A program made the translations under genes and the position numbers. From assembly GCA_023415595.1 (NCBI GenBank), contig JAEZJW010000052.1, positions 1-15,951 of the forward strand: a DNA stretch of 15,951 bases, read 5' to 3'. Source of the stretch: Bacillota bacterium (lineage in GTDB: Bacteria > Bacillota > Clostridia > Lachnospirales > Lachnospiraceae). Numbering within the stretch: position 1 is the first letter of the stretch; every line of letters starts with the position of its first letter. Shown here one piece after another: positions 6,132-13,435 of the stretch. The notes under the pieces are model-generated. The model saw only the letters and a list, made by a program, of their open reading frames with translations, was not told where the DNA came from and did no database searches.

Positions 6132-8615
6132 TTATTCGGGCAAATTTGATTTCGGTGCATCAGGATCACTTGTAAGTGTATATTTGACCGTAGCCCCCGC
6201 CTCTTCGAACTGCTTTCTCATGATGTCGGCATCGGAAACCTTATATTCACCATCCATGGTATAGGGTAATTCGGTAAGAAGCTTAAAGCAGGCACTTAGA
6301 TCATAGCCCATCCAGGTACGGAGGGCTTTTGTAACAGCTGCCCTATCGCGCATCTCTGTTATTGTAAATTTAACAATGTCGGTTTTCCGGGATACCGAAG
6401 TGTCAGAGGCAAGGGACTGTTCCTTGCTCTCAAGTAAAGCAGGTGCTGCAGAAGAACAGGAATTCATACCGGCAGAGCTGCTGCTATTTGAATCAGAAGG
6501 CGTACCTTCCTCTCTTAAGCTAAGCTTTTGATATTTGCATACGCTGTTCACAAGCTCCTCAACCTTCTTGGAGGATAACGGAGGTGTTTTAATTACAAGC
6601 TCTGCGATAGACAGGTATTCCTCCTGAAGCTCAGCCGGCTGATCCAATTGCTCCAACAGACTGTTATGGGAATTTGCACGATTTGTGATATCGGTCATAA
6701 ACTTCATGTGCTGCCTGACTAGCTCTTCTCCCTCTTCCTTGGTGTCATTCGGCATCTGCAGTGTGCCGTTATTTGTGATGAATGCAAAATCTGATTCATA
6801 ATTCTTCACGACTACGCCGGAAAGATTATTTTTTAAGGATGACAGGAAGCCCTTTTTCGGTCCGTTTTTCTCATTGAGATAGTTCAGGTAGGATACCGCA
6901 TGGGCGAAGGCGCCATAATACTTTTTATTCGCCTCTTCTGCGGAATAATATCTCTCCCCTTTAATCGTCATAAAGGCATTTTCCATATAGGTAAACCAAT
7001 TCAGATAGTTTTCATTCAGGAAGCCAAGCTTCTCACTCTCCCACTTAAGGCCAAGCGCATAATAATATAAATCGGAGAAATACTTCCTTTTTACAAAGAA
7101 GAAGGACTGATACTGTGCGGGCAGACTATCCTGCTTCTGCCAGATATCGATCATGGCATCCAGTTTCTTCAAGAAGTTCTCCTTCAGATCGGTCTCATAT
7201 TCTGCGACTGTGTTCCGCAGAGTCCTTATTTCCTCCAGGGTATTGAAGTTACAGTTTCTGAACAGCTCCTCAATCTTAGCTGCCTCCTGTCTGGCTTTCC
7301 GCGCTGTTTCACGATCGGAAAACAGGACTCCTTTCACGGTTTTATATCTGATGTCAGCCCTATTCAATGCTTCACGGAGATAATTCAGGTACTTCTCCTT
7401 GGATTCACATCTTAGGGTCTCTATCTCCTTTATTATGGTGAGAATCAGCTCTTCATCGTTTCCGCTGATATTTTCTACGCGATTTACGAGTGCAGTAAGC
7501 TCTTCCTTAACCTTAGAAGCTGTTTCCTGATCCGGATAGGTTATCGCATCATAATTCTTGGCGTTCTCATCATGCATCAGTAGGATATTGTCAATTACGT
7601 CAATATAATCCTTACTGGGAATACCGCAATGTTCACATACCTGGGTGAATTTTTCTTTTGAATTACGGAGAGTTTTCGGATAAAGAAAATTAAGTGCAAC
7701 AAATTTCGTTTCAAGCTCTGTATAGATCCTCTTGTATAGGGAGCAGCCAAAATAATCTGAGGTAACTAACAGCTCACCCTCCTTGTCACCATAATGATCA
7801 AATATGTATTCATAAACCTCCTTATCATAGGGGTAAATGGATATGGCTTTCGTAAGCTGCTCCGGGATGTCCTCCTTCGGTACGATTCCTTTCTTAATAT
7901 TTGAAAAGATTGCATCTGCTTCTGTGGCGGCCCCCTTACGCAAATAGGTTACCGGACAGTCAGAATTATCATCCAGTGCCTTAGCGATTGCATAGTGAAG
8001 GCCGAACATCGCATGATATAGGCCATCCGCATAGGTATCCCTTGTCTTGGTGCTTTTATATAAGCTTCCCTTTTTTGCACTGGCACTGATGCTGGATGCC
8101 ATATTACCGACGGCGTTCACTGCGGAATGTGCCAATCCGGTCGCCAGGTTGGCTGCACCAGCCATAGCCATGCCCTTCGCTGCTCCCGAGACTCCAAAAC
8201 CTCCTCCAACGAGCCTTCCTCTGGAGTCTTTTCGCTGACGCCGATAGGCCATTGCCTCCTCTTTTGTCATCAGGATTTCGTTATATTGCTCCTCGATCTC
8301 TTCCGTTGCATCAAACCAGGGATCTAAATATTCCTTGCAATACTCCTCAATAAATCTGCCGATATCATAGCTGTAGATCTTATTTTGATTTAAGAAGGAT
8401 ACACCCCATTCAACGATCTTATAGATATAGGTATTACCGAAATCGTCAACATTATTAATTACAGCATCCATATTGGAGAACTTGCCGTAAAATTTCTCAA
8501 TGAAATCATTTCGATACTGATTTGCCAATCTCCATACATTTAAACGAACAGTATTATAATTGTCTTCACCCACATCCCTTTTAATTGTATAGCCAAGTAA
8601 CCTAAACTCTTTCAT
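6132..8615 (-). CDS. Large protein of unknown function with Gly/Ala-rich segment and L7/L12-like C-terminal domain
   Basis: I do not recognise this 827-residue protein as a named family. Residues 1-130 are mixed helical with many charged and aromatic residues. Residues 133-180 form a Gly/Ala-rich stretch (GGGFGVSGAAKG and on) that could insert in or lie on a membrane. The middle (about 190-690) is mostly helical and charged, with one CxxC (CEHCG). A Ser-rich linker follows. Residues 748-815 look like the C-terminal domain of ribosomal protein L7/L12, with VTKALRTWMGYDLSACFKLL aligned to its helix and DADIMRKQFEEAGATVKY to its closing segment. There is no signal peptide. GGAGG seven bases before ATG 8615 supports the start. 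It is probably monocistronic, with its own promoter and terminator. It is not in an operon with the neighbouring encapsulin genes, though they share orientation. Confidence 0.75.
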   Translation of the reverse strand: MKEFRLLGYTIKRDVGEDNYNTVRLNVWRLANQYRNDFIEKFYGKFSNMDAVINNVDDFGNTYIYKIVEWGVSFLNQNKIYSYDIGRFIEEYCKEYLDPWFDATEEIEEQYNEILMTKEEAMAYRRQRKDSRGRLVGGGFGVSGAAKGMAMAGAANLATGLAHSAVNAVGNMASSISASAKKGSLYKSTKTRDTYADGLYHAMFGLHYAIAKALDDNSDCPVTYLRKGAATEADAIFSNIKKGIVPKEDIPEQLTKAISIYPYDKEVYEYIFDHYGDKEGELLVTSDYFGCSLYKRIYTELETKFVALNFLYPKTLRNSKEKFTQVCEHCGIPSKDYIDVIDNILLMHDENAKNYDAITYPDQETASKVKEELTALVNRVENISGNDEELILTIIKEIETLRCESKEKYLNYLREALNRADIRYKTVKGVLFSDRETARKARQEAAKIEELFRNCNFNTLEEIRTLRNTVAEYETDLKENFLKKLDAMIDIWQKQDSLPAQYQSFFFVKRKYFSDLYYYALGLKWESEKLGFLNENYLNWFTYMENAFMTIKGERYYSAEEANKKYYGAFAHAVSYLNYLNEKNGPKKGFLSSLKNNLSGVVVKNYESDFAFITNNGTLQMPNDTKEEGEELVRQHMKFMTDITNRANSHNSLLEQLDQPAELQEEYLSIAELVIKTPPLSSKKVEELVNSVCKYQKLSLREEGTPSDSNSSSSAGMNSCSSAAPALLESKEQSLASDTSVSRKTDIVKFTITEMRDRAAVTKALRTWMGYDLSACFKLLTELPYTMDGEYKVSDADIMRKQFEEAGATVKYTLTSDPDAPKSNLPE

Positions 8616-8687
8616 TATGCTACCTCCATGATAGTTGATGTCTGAACTGCAGTGATAATCTTGTCTGCTTCGGTGCTAATTAATCCT

Positions 8688-8716
8688 ATTATACTATTAT
8701 GTTACAAATATAACAA
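8688..8716 (-). promoter_or_regulatory. Promoter of the 827-residue protein gene
   Basis: TTGTTA (8716-8711), 17 nt, and TATAAT (8693-8688) on the minus strand. The transcript would start near 8681, with a leader of about 65 nt. The rest of the 237-bp gap holds the terminator of the cysteine desulfurase gene. Confidence 0.65.
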
Positions 8717-8773
8717 TATTTCGTTGTATTTCGACTGGTAAATTTACAAAATTGCTTGTCCCTATTTCAACGC

Positions 8774-8839
8774 AAAAAGGAGTCCCGGTCCTTGCCAAGG
8801 ACGACACAGCCCTGGAATTAACTTAAGGTCCGGAACTCC
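8774..8839 (-). terminator. Terminator of the encapsulin operon
   Basis: On the minus strand 8839-8825 pairs with 8793-8779 (15 positions, one A-A mismatch, one G-U), followed by TTTTT (8778-8774). It begins 14 bases after the cysteine desulfurase stop codon. A competing 6-bp hairpin, GTCCTTGCCAAGGAC, lies at 8788-8802. Confidence 0.8.
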
Positions 8840-8852
8840 ATGAATTAATTAT

Positions 8853-10256
8853 CTAGAAGGTAGCAATTTTTAGAAGTACATTCGCCAGGCTATCCACTTC
8901 CTCCTTCATATTATAGACCCCTAAGGAAGCCCGGACAGAGCTTGATAGCCCATATCTGTCCAGTACCGGCTGAGCACAGTGATGTCCTGCACGGACTGCG
9001 ATACCTTCCCGGTTCAGGTATTCACCGGTACGCTCCGGTGAAATATTCTTAAGAACAAAGGAAAGGACACTGGTTTTATCCGGAGCAGTTCCAATCAGAC
9101 GAAGACCTGGAATTTCCCCAAGTCTTCCCATCGCATACCGGGTGAGATCCCTTTCATGCTCCATCACTTTATCCATACCGATTCGCTTCAGGTAGTCGAT
9201 CGCAGCGCCAAGACCTATGGCATCAGCAATATTTCCTGTACCGGCTTCAAATTTATAGGGCAGGTTCTCATAGGTCGTATGGTCAAAGGATACAGTTTTG
9301 ATCATGCCTCCGCCGGTCTGCCAGGGAGGCATCTGCTCCAGTAACTCCTTTTTCCCGTACAGTACTCCTATACCGGTCGGACCATACAGCTTATGACCTG
9401 AGAAGACTAAGAAATCCGTATCCAAAGCCTTCACATCCACCGGTAAATGAGGTACTGACTGTGCGCCGTCGACCAGAACCCTCGCCCCATTTCGATGAGC
9501 AGTCTCAATCATCGCCTTCACCGGGTTGATTGTTCCAAGTACATTGGATACCTGGGTGATTGCCACTAATTTGGTTCGGGGAGTAAACAGCTTCTCATAT
9601 TCCTGAAGCAGGATTTCGCCATCATCACTGATGGGGATAACCTTGATCACTGCTCCTCTTTTCTGCTTCAGCTTCTGCCACGGTACGATGTTGGAATGGT
9701 GCTCCATTTCAGACAGAAGGATCTCATCGCCCTCATTTAATTCCGTAGCTCCGAAGCTCTCAGCAACAAGGTTGATTCCCTCCGTGGTCCCTCTGGTGAA
9801 GATAATCTCCTCCGGCAGTCCGGCTCCAATAAAATCACGTACCTTTTCTCTGGCATCCTCATAAGCCTTTGTGGCTTGATCCGCAAGCGTATGGGCTCCC
9901 CGGTGGATGTTGGAATTATACCCGCTGTAATACTTACTTAATGTATTAATAACCTCCTGGGGCTTTTGGGTTGTCGCGCCGTTATCCAGCCAGATCAAGG
10001 GCCTGCCATTCATTCTGCGGTGCAGAATCGGGAAGTCCTTACGTATCGAATGTATATAGCCGTTCTGCTGTAAGTACGATGCTTCCGGAGCTTGGAAAGC
10101 AGAGACCTGCCTTGCGGGAAAATCTTCTCTGTAGATTTGATTCACCATTTGCAGAATGCGGTTATAATTACTGGTTTGATCAGATGCTATATTCGACGTC
10201 ATTTTACCTGAGGGAAGGTTAGGGGAGAAAGGCAGGGTCTCATTATGCATAATCAT
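8853..10256 (-). CDS. Encapsulin-associated cysteine desulfurase (family 2A cargo, SufS-type)
   Basis: This PLP-dependent cysteine desulfurase of 467 residues removes sulfur from L-cysteine to leave alanine and an enzyme persulfide. SufS-like landmarks are LDNGATTQKP (90-99), EMEHHSN (183-189), DGAQS (263-267), SGHKLYGPTG with the PLP lysine at 289, and RAGHHCAQP with the persulfide cysteine at 427. The catalytic core starts near residue 72 (RKDFPIL). The roughly 70 residues before it are rich in Pro, Ser, Asn and Gln and look disordered, as in family 2A encapsulin cargo desulfurases where this extension directs loading into the shell. The block ILQMVNQIY (34-42) is a possible loading motif. 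The ATG at 10256 overlaps the shell gene by 14 bp and follows AGGTGGG by eight bases. An ATG two codons later is less well placed. The overlap suggests translational coupling. Confidence 0.95.
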   Translation of the reverse strand: MIMHNETLPFSPNLPSGKMTSNIASDQTSNYNRILQMVNQIYREDFPARQVSAFQAPEASYLQQNGYIHSIRKDFPILHRRMNGRPLIWLDNGATTQKPQEVINTLSKYYSGYNSNIHRGAHTLADQATKAYEDAREKVRDFIGAGLPEEIIFTRGTTEGINLVAESFGATELNEGDEILLSEMEHHSNIVPWQKLKQKRGAVIKVIPISDDGEILLQEYEKLFTPRTKLVAITQVSNVLGTINPVKAMIETAHRNGARVLVDGAQSVPHLPVDVKALDTDFLVFSGHKLYGPTGIGVLYGKKELLEQMPPWQTGGGMIKTVSFDHTTYENLPYKFEAGTGNIADAIGLGAAIDYLKRIGMDKVMEHERDLTRYAMGRLGEIPGLRLIGTAPDKTSVLSFVLKNISPERTGEYLNREGIAVRAGHHCAQPVLDRYGLSSSVRASLGVYNMKEEVDSLANVLLKIATF

Positions 10257-11229
10257 AATAATAACCCACCTCTACATTTTCTAATACACCTAAGGAGTCA
10301 TCCGCCAATACCGCTGTACCAAAATAGAGTGATAGGATATAGGAGGCAACTCCCTGGTTATCTATTCCGGCAAACTTAAGCGACATACTGGGTAGCAAGC
10401 CCTCATCCGGTATTCCGGGCTGATGCAGTCCGATAACACCCTGATCCTTCTCTCCCACCCTCATCAGAAGAATATTGGTCTTGCCTATAGGCGACATATT
10501 ACAAGCCTTACCATCGATCAGAAGCTTATCGCAGGGAACAATGGGAACCCCTCTCCAGGTAATAAAAGGTGAACCAAAGATATTCATTGTTGCCGGCGGA
10601 ACTCCTCTGCGGGTACATTCTCTGCCAAAGGCAGCGATTGCTCTGGGATGCGCCAGGAAGAAGGCAGGCTTTTTCCATACCCTGGATAACAGCTCATCCA
10701 TATCATCCGGGGTCGGTACCCCGTATCTGGGTGTAATTCTCATGCGGGGAGATATCGTATGTAGCAGCCCGAATTCAGCATTATTGATGATTTCCCATTC
10801 TTGTTTTTCCTTCATCGCTTCGATCGTGAGTCTCATCTCTTCATCCTTCTGATTCAGCGGTGAATTAAAAATATCCGTAACATGGGTATTCATTTTTAAT
10901 TTGGTCTGTACCACGCTTAAGGTATGGTCCTTCGGCGTTTCCTCATAATCGGGATAGGTCTCCGGTAGTTCACGGTGCTTCAGATTATCCGTTCTGACTC
11001 TTGGCAGCTGCTCCGGATTCTCATACGGGTCCATTTCCGAAGCATAGTTTCTCCTTACATGGTTAAGCCGATAAATACCGGCTTCTACGGATACCCAGGG
11101 AAGGAAGGAAAGCAGCCATCTGGGAGTGATGGCTTCCATCATGGGAACCGTAATTGTCTTATTGGATAGATTCTTTGCTACCTGTGGTTCCAGGCAATAG
11201 TAACTCATAGCATTATCATTTAGATTCAT
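10243..11229 (-). CDS. Family 2A encapsulin nanocompartment shell protein (SrpI-like)
   Basis: This 328-residue protein is recognisable as the HK97-fold family 2A encapsulin shell, related to Synechococcus SrpI and the M. leprae 'major membrane protein I'. The strongest block is residues 171-230. It includes VPTPDDMDELLSRVWKKPAF, FLAHPRAIAAFGRECTRRGV and NIFGSPFITWRGVPIVPCDK. KTNILLMRVGEKDQGVIGLHQPG (split at 250-272) and ASYILSLYFGTAVLADDSLG (295-314) follow. Family members self-assemble into icosahedral shells and enclose a cysteine desulfurase, which is the next gene here. GAGGTG four bases before ATG 11229 supports the start. The protein ends in an unusual Tyr-rich tail, YYYDYA. It has no signal peptide or transmembrane helix, so it is cytosolic. 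It is the first gene of a two-gene operon isolated by terminators on both sides. Confidence 0.96.
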   Translation of the reverse strand: MNLNDNAMSYYCLEPQVAKNLSNKTITVPMMEAITPRWLLSFLPWVSVEAGIYRLNHVRRNYASEMDPYENPEQLPRVRTDNLKHRELPETYPDYEETPKDHTLSVVQTKLKMNTHVTDIFNSPLNQKDEEMRLTIEAMKEKQEWEIINNAEFGLLHTISPRMRITPRYGVPTPDDMDELLSRVWKKPAFFLAHPRAIAAFGRECTRRGVPPATMNIFGSPFITWRGVPIVPCDKLLIDGKACNMSPIGKTNILLMRVGEKDQGVIGLHQPGIPDEGLLPSMSLKFAGIDNQGVASYILSLYFGTAVLADDSLGVLENVEVGYYYDYA

Positions 11230-11261
11230 TTAACACCTCGTAGTAGGGGCCTATTCTTTAT

Positions 11262-11267
11262 ATTATA
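11262..11267 (-). promoter_or_regulatory. Possible -10 element of the encapsulin operon
   Basis: TATAAT on the minus strand (11267-11262) lies 32 bp before the shell start. No acceptable -35 hexamer is found at 16-18 nt (AGAAAT at 17). If this is the promoter it may depend on an activator. An 8-bp inverted repeat, TTTAACAC (11229-11236) and GTGTTAAA (11275-11282), flanks it. Confidence 0.35.
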
Positions 11268-11321
11268 TTCTGATGTGTTAAAATATTTCTCCTAGTAATA
11301 TACTTTTAAGTAACAATGATT

Positions 11322-11364
11322 AAAAAGAACAGGCAAATGATCAGTACTTCATTCACCTGTTCTT
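11322..11364 (-). terminator. Terminator of the DUF4256-SDR operon
   Basis: AAGAACAGG pairs with CCTGTTCTT (11325-11333 and 11356-11364), with a further AATGA/TCATT pairing inside the loop. On the minus strand the stem is followed by TTTTT. It lies 45 bases after the dehydrogenase stop and upstream of the encapsulin operon, so the latter needs its own promoter. Confidence 0.8.
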
Positions 11365-11409
11365 ATATGATTTTATGTAATTATACACAATGTCGCCTTT
11401 TGTCTGCTA

Positions 11410-12198
11410 TTAAAGCAGTTCTCTCTTATGGAAGGACGCCGCCATAAATCGCTTCATGGATTTAAGATTAGTCAGCCAGACCAGATGTGCATTCTGCTTT
11501 GTATTCTTAAGTATTCTGGGTATGAAGAACCTGGCTACTGTATCCGGCCGATCACCCAGAATATTAAATATCTTTAAGAATTTCTTATCCTTCGTAACTG
11601 AGGAGACTTCACCGGTGGGTGATTTCGTTATGAAATCCGTCAGCATCATTCCGGGGGAAAGTCTTCCTACCTTAACAGGAGTACCTTTTAGTTCCTTCGC
11701 CAGTCCTTTCGTAAAATAGGTCAGGGCACTTTTCGAGGTTCCATACAGGATGGTCTGCTCTATGATCATGCCGTTGGAGCCTAACCCCTCCATATTCCAG
11801 ATCTGGCCATGTCCCTGTTTCAGCATCTGTTCAGCAGCCACCTTAGACCCATAGATTACTCCTTTGATATTCGTATCGACTACAGCATCCAGGTATTCCT
11901 CCGGAGTATCCCAGAGTGATTCCCGCGGGCAATTCTGACCGGCATTATTGATCCAAATATCAACCTGCCCCCACTTCTCTGCAGATTTCAACCATAGGCT
12001 TTTAATATCTGCCAGCGATCTTACGTTGCAGGCTAAATAAATAAACTGATTTTCATAACCCTTCAGTTCTTCCCGTGCACGATCGAAGGATTCCGGTCTT
12101 GAACCGGAGATAGTCACGTTACACCCTGACTTCAAAAATTCTTTTGCCATCTCCAGCCCTAAACCACGGGTACTTCCCGTAATAACAACGTTCTTCAT
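11410..12198 (-). CDS. Short-chain dehydrogenase/reductase (NYC1/NOL-like SDR)
   Basis: This is an NAD(P)-dependent oxidoreductase of 262 residues. TGSTRGLG (7-14) is the GxxxGxG nucleotide loop, Ser33-Arg34 suggests NADP(H), NNAG is at 84-87, Asn110 is present, and YGTSK at 152-156 holds the catalytic Tyr and Lys. The segment with the active-site Ser reads WNMEGLGSNG, which resembles plant chlorophyll b reductases (NYC1/NOL) more than most bacterial SDRs. The likely Ser141 lies 11 residues before Tyr152 rather than the usual 12-13. The start is put at ATG 12198, nine bases after AGGAGG. The longer GTG frame from 12219 would place that Shine-Dalgarno sequence inside the coding region. It follows the DUF4256 gene by 17 bp and is probably cotranscribed with it. 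The substrate is unknown. A chlorophyll role is not expected here. Confidence 0.88.
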   Translation of the reverse strand: MKNVVITGSTRGLGLEMAKEFLKSGCNVTISGSRPESFDRAREELKGYENQFIYLACNVRSLADIKSLWLKSAEKWGQVDIWINNAGQNCPRESLWDTPEEYLDAVVDTNIKGVIYGSKVAAEQMLKQGHGQIWNMEGLGSNGMIIEQTILYGTSKSALTYFTKGLAKELKGTPVKVGRLSPGMMLTDFITKSPTGEVSSVTKDKKFLKIFNILGDRPDTVARFFIPRILKNTKQNAHLVWLTNLKSMKRFMAASFHKRELL

Positions 12199-12215
12199 CT
12201 CATAAGTCCTCCTAT

Positions 12216-12782
12216 TCACACCCTGAGTGATCCGCGGAAGCCCCTGGCACTATAATAGGATTCCGCACAATTATGATAGACGAATACACGGCCATAGCGT
12301 AAGTCGCCAAAGATAGCACCGCCGAGTTTTCTGATCTCTGCCGGCGTATTCAGCCAGCTGGACGTCTTCTGATCAAAGCTCCCCAGCTTCTGAAGTTCAC
12401 GATATTCATCTTCCGACAGAAGTTCAATCCCCCTGTCGGCTGCCATACCAGCGGCACTTGTTTTTGGTTTATTTTCTTTCCTGGATTCCAGGGCCTCACG
12501 GTCATAGCAGATACTTCTTCGTTCCTTCGGACTTTCCGCGGAACAGTCACAAAAAATATACTCACCCGTCGTTTCATCATAACCGATTACATCCGGTTCT
12601 CCACCGGTAGCTTCCATTTCGTTGAGTGACCATAGCTTATCAGGATTTTCATCCAGCCTTGCCTGTACTTTCGCCCATTCCAAATCTGTATGTCGGTTCT
12701 TGTTCTTCTCAAACCGGTTTTTCAATACCTCGAACAGTACTTCCCGCTGTTCCTGTGATAATTCTCTTTTTATGTTCTCCAT
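12216..12782 (-). CDS. DUF4256 domain-containing protein
   Basis: This 188-residue soluble protein spans one DUF4256 domain, an uncharacterised family common in Firmicutes and Bacteroidetes. Recognisable parts are the N-terminal LSQEQREVLFEVLKNRFEKN, then EPDVIGYDETTGEYIFCDCS, and the C-terminal block KTSSWLNTPAEIRKLGGAIF followed by VFVYHNCAESYYSARGFRG. The start at 12782 is supported by AAGGAGG six bases upstream. It lies about 17 bp before the SDR gene on the same strand and is probably the first gene of that operon. No catalytic role can be assigned from the sequence. Confidence 0.9.
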   Translation of the reverse strand: MENIKRELSQEQREVLFEVLKNRFEKNKNRHTDLEWAKVQARLDENPDKLWSLNEMEATGGEPDVIGYDETTGEYIFCDCSAESPKERRSICYDREALESRKENKPKTSAAGMAADRGIELLSEDEYRELQKLGSFDQKTSSWLNTPAEIRKLGGAIFGDLRYGRVFVYHNCAESYYSARGFRGSLRV

Positions 12783-12896
12783 AGGAAACCTCCTTTTCAG
12801 TTAAGAATGAATTTTTAACTCATCTGTTACTCTATTGTTTATGTTCAGCAGCTTAGCTATACAAATTCTCTTAATGAATTTTTTGGTTACAGCTTA

Positions 12897-12925
12897 ATTA
12901 TATCATAGTAATAGAGTAATTATAA
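12897..12925 (-). promoter_or_regulatory. Promoter of the DUF4256-SDR operon
   Basis: TATAAT (12902-12897) preceded by TGA (extended -10) has TTATAA (12925-12920) 17 nt upstream on the minus strand. The leader is about 105-110 nt. It contains a weak GTTAA/TTAAC hairpin close before the Shine-Dalgarno sequence. Confidence 0.6.
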
Positions 12926-12967
12926 ATATATTTTCCTCTTATCCCAGAATAATCCACATCATATGGG

Positions 12968-13327
12968 CTATTTCATCTTTGCTAATTCTTCTGTTATCAT
13001 TGCTTTTGAGATTTCCATTGCATCTATCATTCTCTGAAAGCGTGTGTAATTTGTGGTTCCGTCATTAAACTTTTCCTGTCCCTTCTTACATTTATTGATA
13101 ATAGAGCTTACAGGCGGTACTGCATCGATCAGTTCTTCCTTAGAATATCGGTCACTGTTATAATCCCCGGAAATCAATGCTCTTGACAGATACAGCGCTT
13201 TTATCCTGTTCTTAAGGAGAGTGTGCTGAGAGGTCCCCTCTGCAAATTTGGGCTGTGTTTTTTCACAGTTGCGAATTGTAGACGTAATAAGCAGTAACGC
13301 AGCTTCTAATTGTTCCCTAGTGTACAT
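12968..13327 (-). CDS. Small internally duplicated protein of unknown function
   Basis: This 119-residue protein is built from two copies of a unit of about 51 residues, at 2-52 and 61-111 (offset 59), with 19 identical positions by my hand count. Each copy has a Tyr-x-x-Glu-x-Leu start, a Cys (21 and 80), a KF pair (27-28, 86-87), GT (31-32, 90-91) and an Ile-x-Ala-x-x-x-Ser-x-Ala-x-Ile end. It is predicted to be helical and soluble, with no signal peptide. GAGGTG before ATG 13327 supports the start. It is transcribed divergently from the rubrerythrin-like gene, with 108 bp between start codons. I do not recognise the family. The single Cys per repeat could bind metal or form disulfides, but nothing proves this. 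Confidence 0.8.
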   Translation of the reverse strand: MYTREQLEAALLLITSTIRNCEKTQPKFAEGTSQHTLLKNRIKALYLSRALISGDYNSDRYSKEELIDAVPPVSSIINKCKKGQEKFNDGTTNYTRFQRMIDAMEISKAMITEELAKMK

Positions 13328-13372
13328 AAATTTTCACCTCGCAATTTTCATTCCTTCGTTCTTCCATCCATA

Positions 13373-13402
13373 TTCATTAATGCTATATTAAACTCATATA
13401 AT
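13373..13402 (+). promoter_or_regulatory. Possible promoter of the rubrerythrin-like gene
   Basis: TATAAT at 13397-13402 is a perfect -10. The best -35 is a weak TTCATT at 13373-13378 with 18-nt spacing. It lies in the 108-bp divergent region, so both genes may share control. Confidence 0.4.
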
Positions 13403-13435
13403 TTAAGCAAGAAAACTATTAAATCAGGGTCCAAT

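Noticed and set aside
10475..10852. 125-codon plus-strand open frame inside the encapsulin shell gene
   Set aside because: It is antisense to a highly conserved coding region, has no ribosome binding site, and its translation resembles no family.
6132..11229. One operon joining the 827-residue protein with the encapsulin genes
   Set aside because: A strong terminator (8774-8839) and a separate promoter (8688-8716) lie between them. Any functional link is unproven.
12199..12219. GTG start for the SDR gene, overlapping the DUF4256 stop
   Set aside because: The only good Shine-Dalgarno sequence (AGGAGG) lies downstream of it and serves the ATG at 12198.
13310..13435. N-terminal extension of the rubrerythrin-like frame
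   Set aside because: The extension overlaps the divergent gene's start and the promoter region, is not rubrerythrin-like, and homology begins at ATG 13436.
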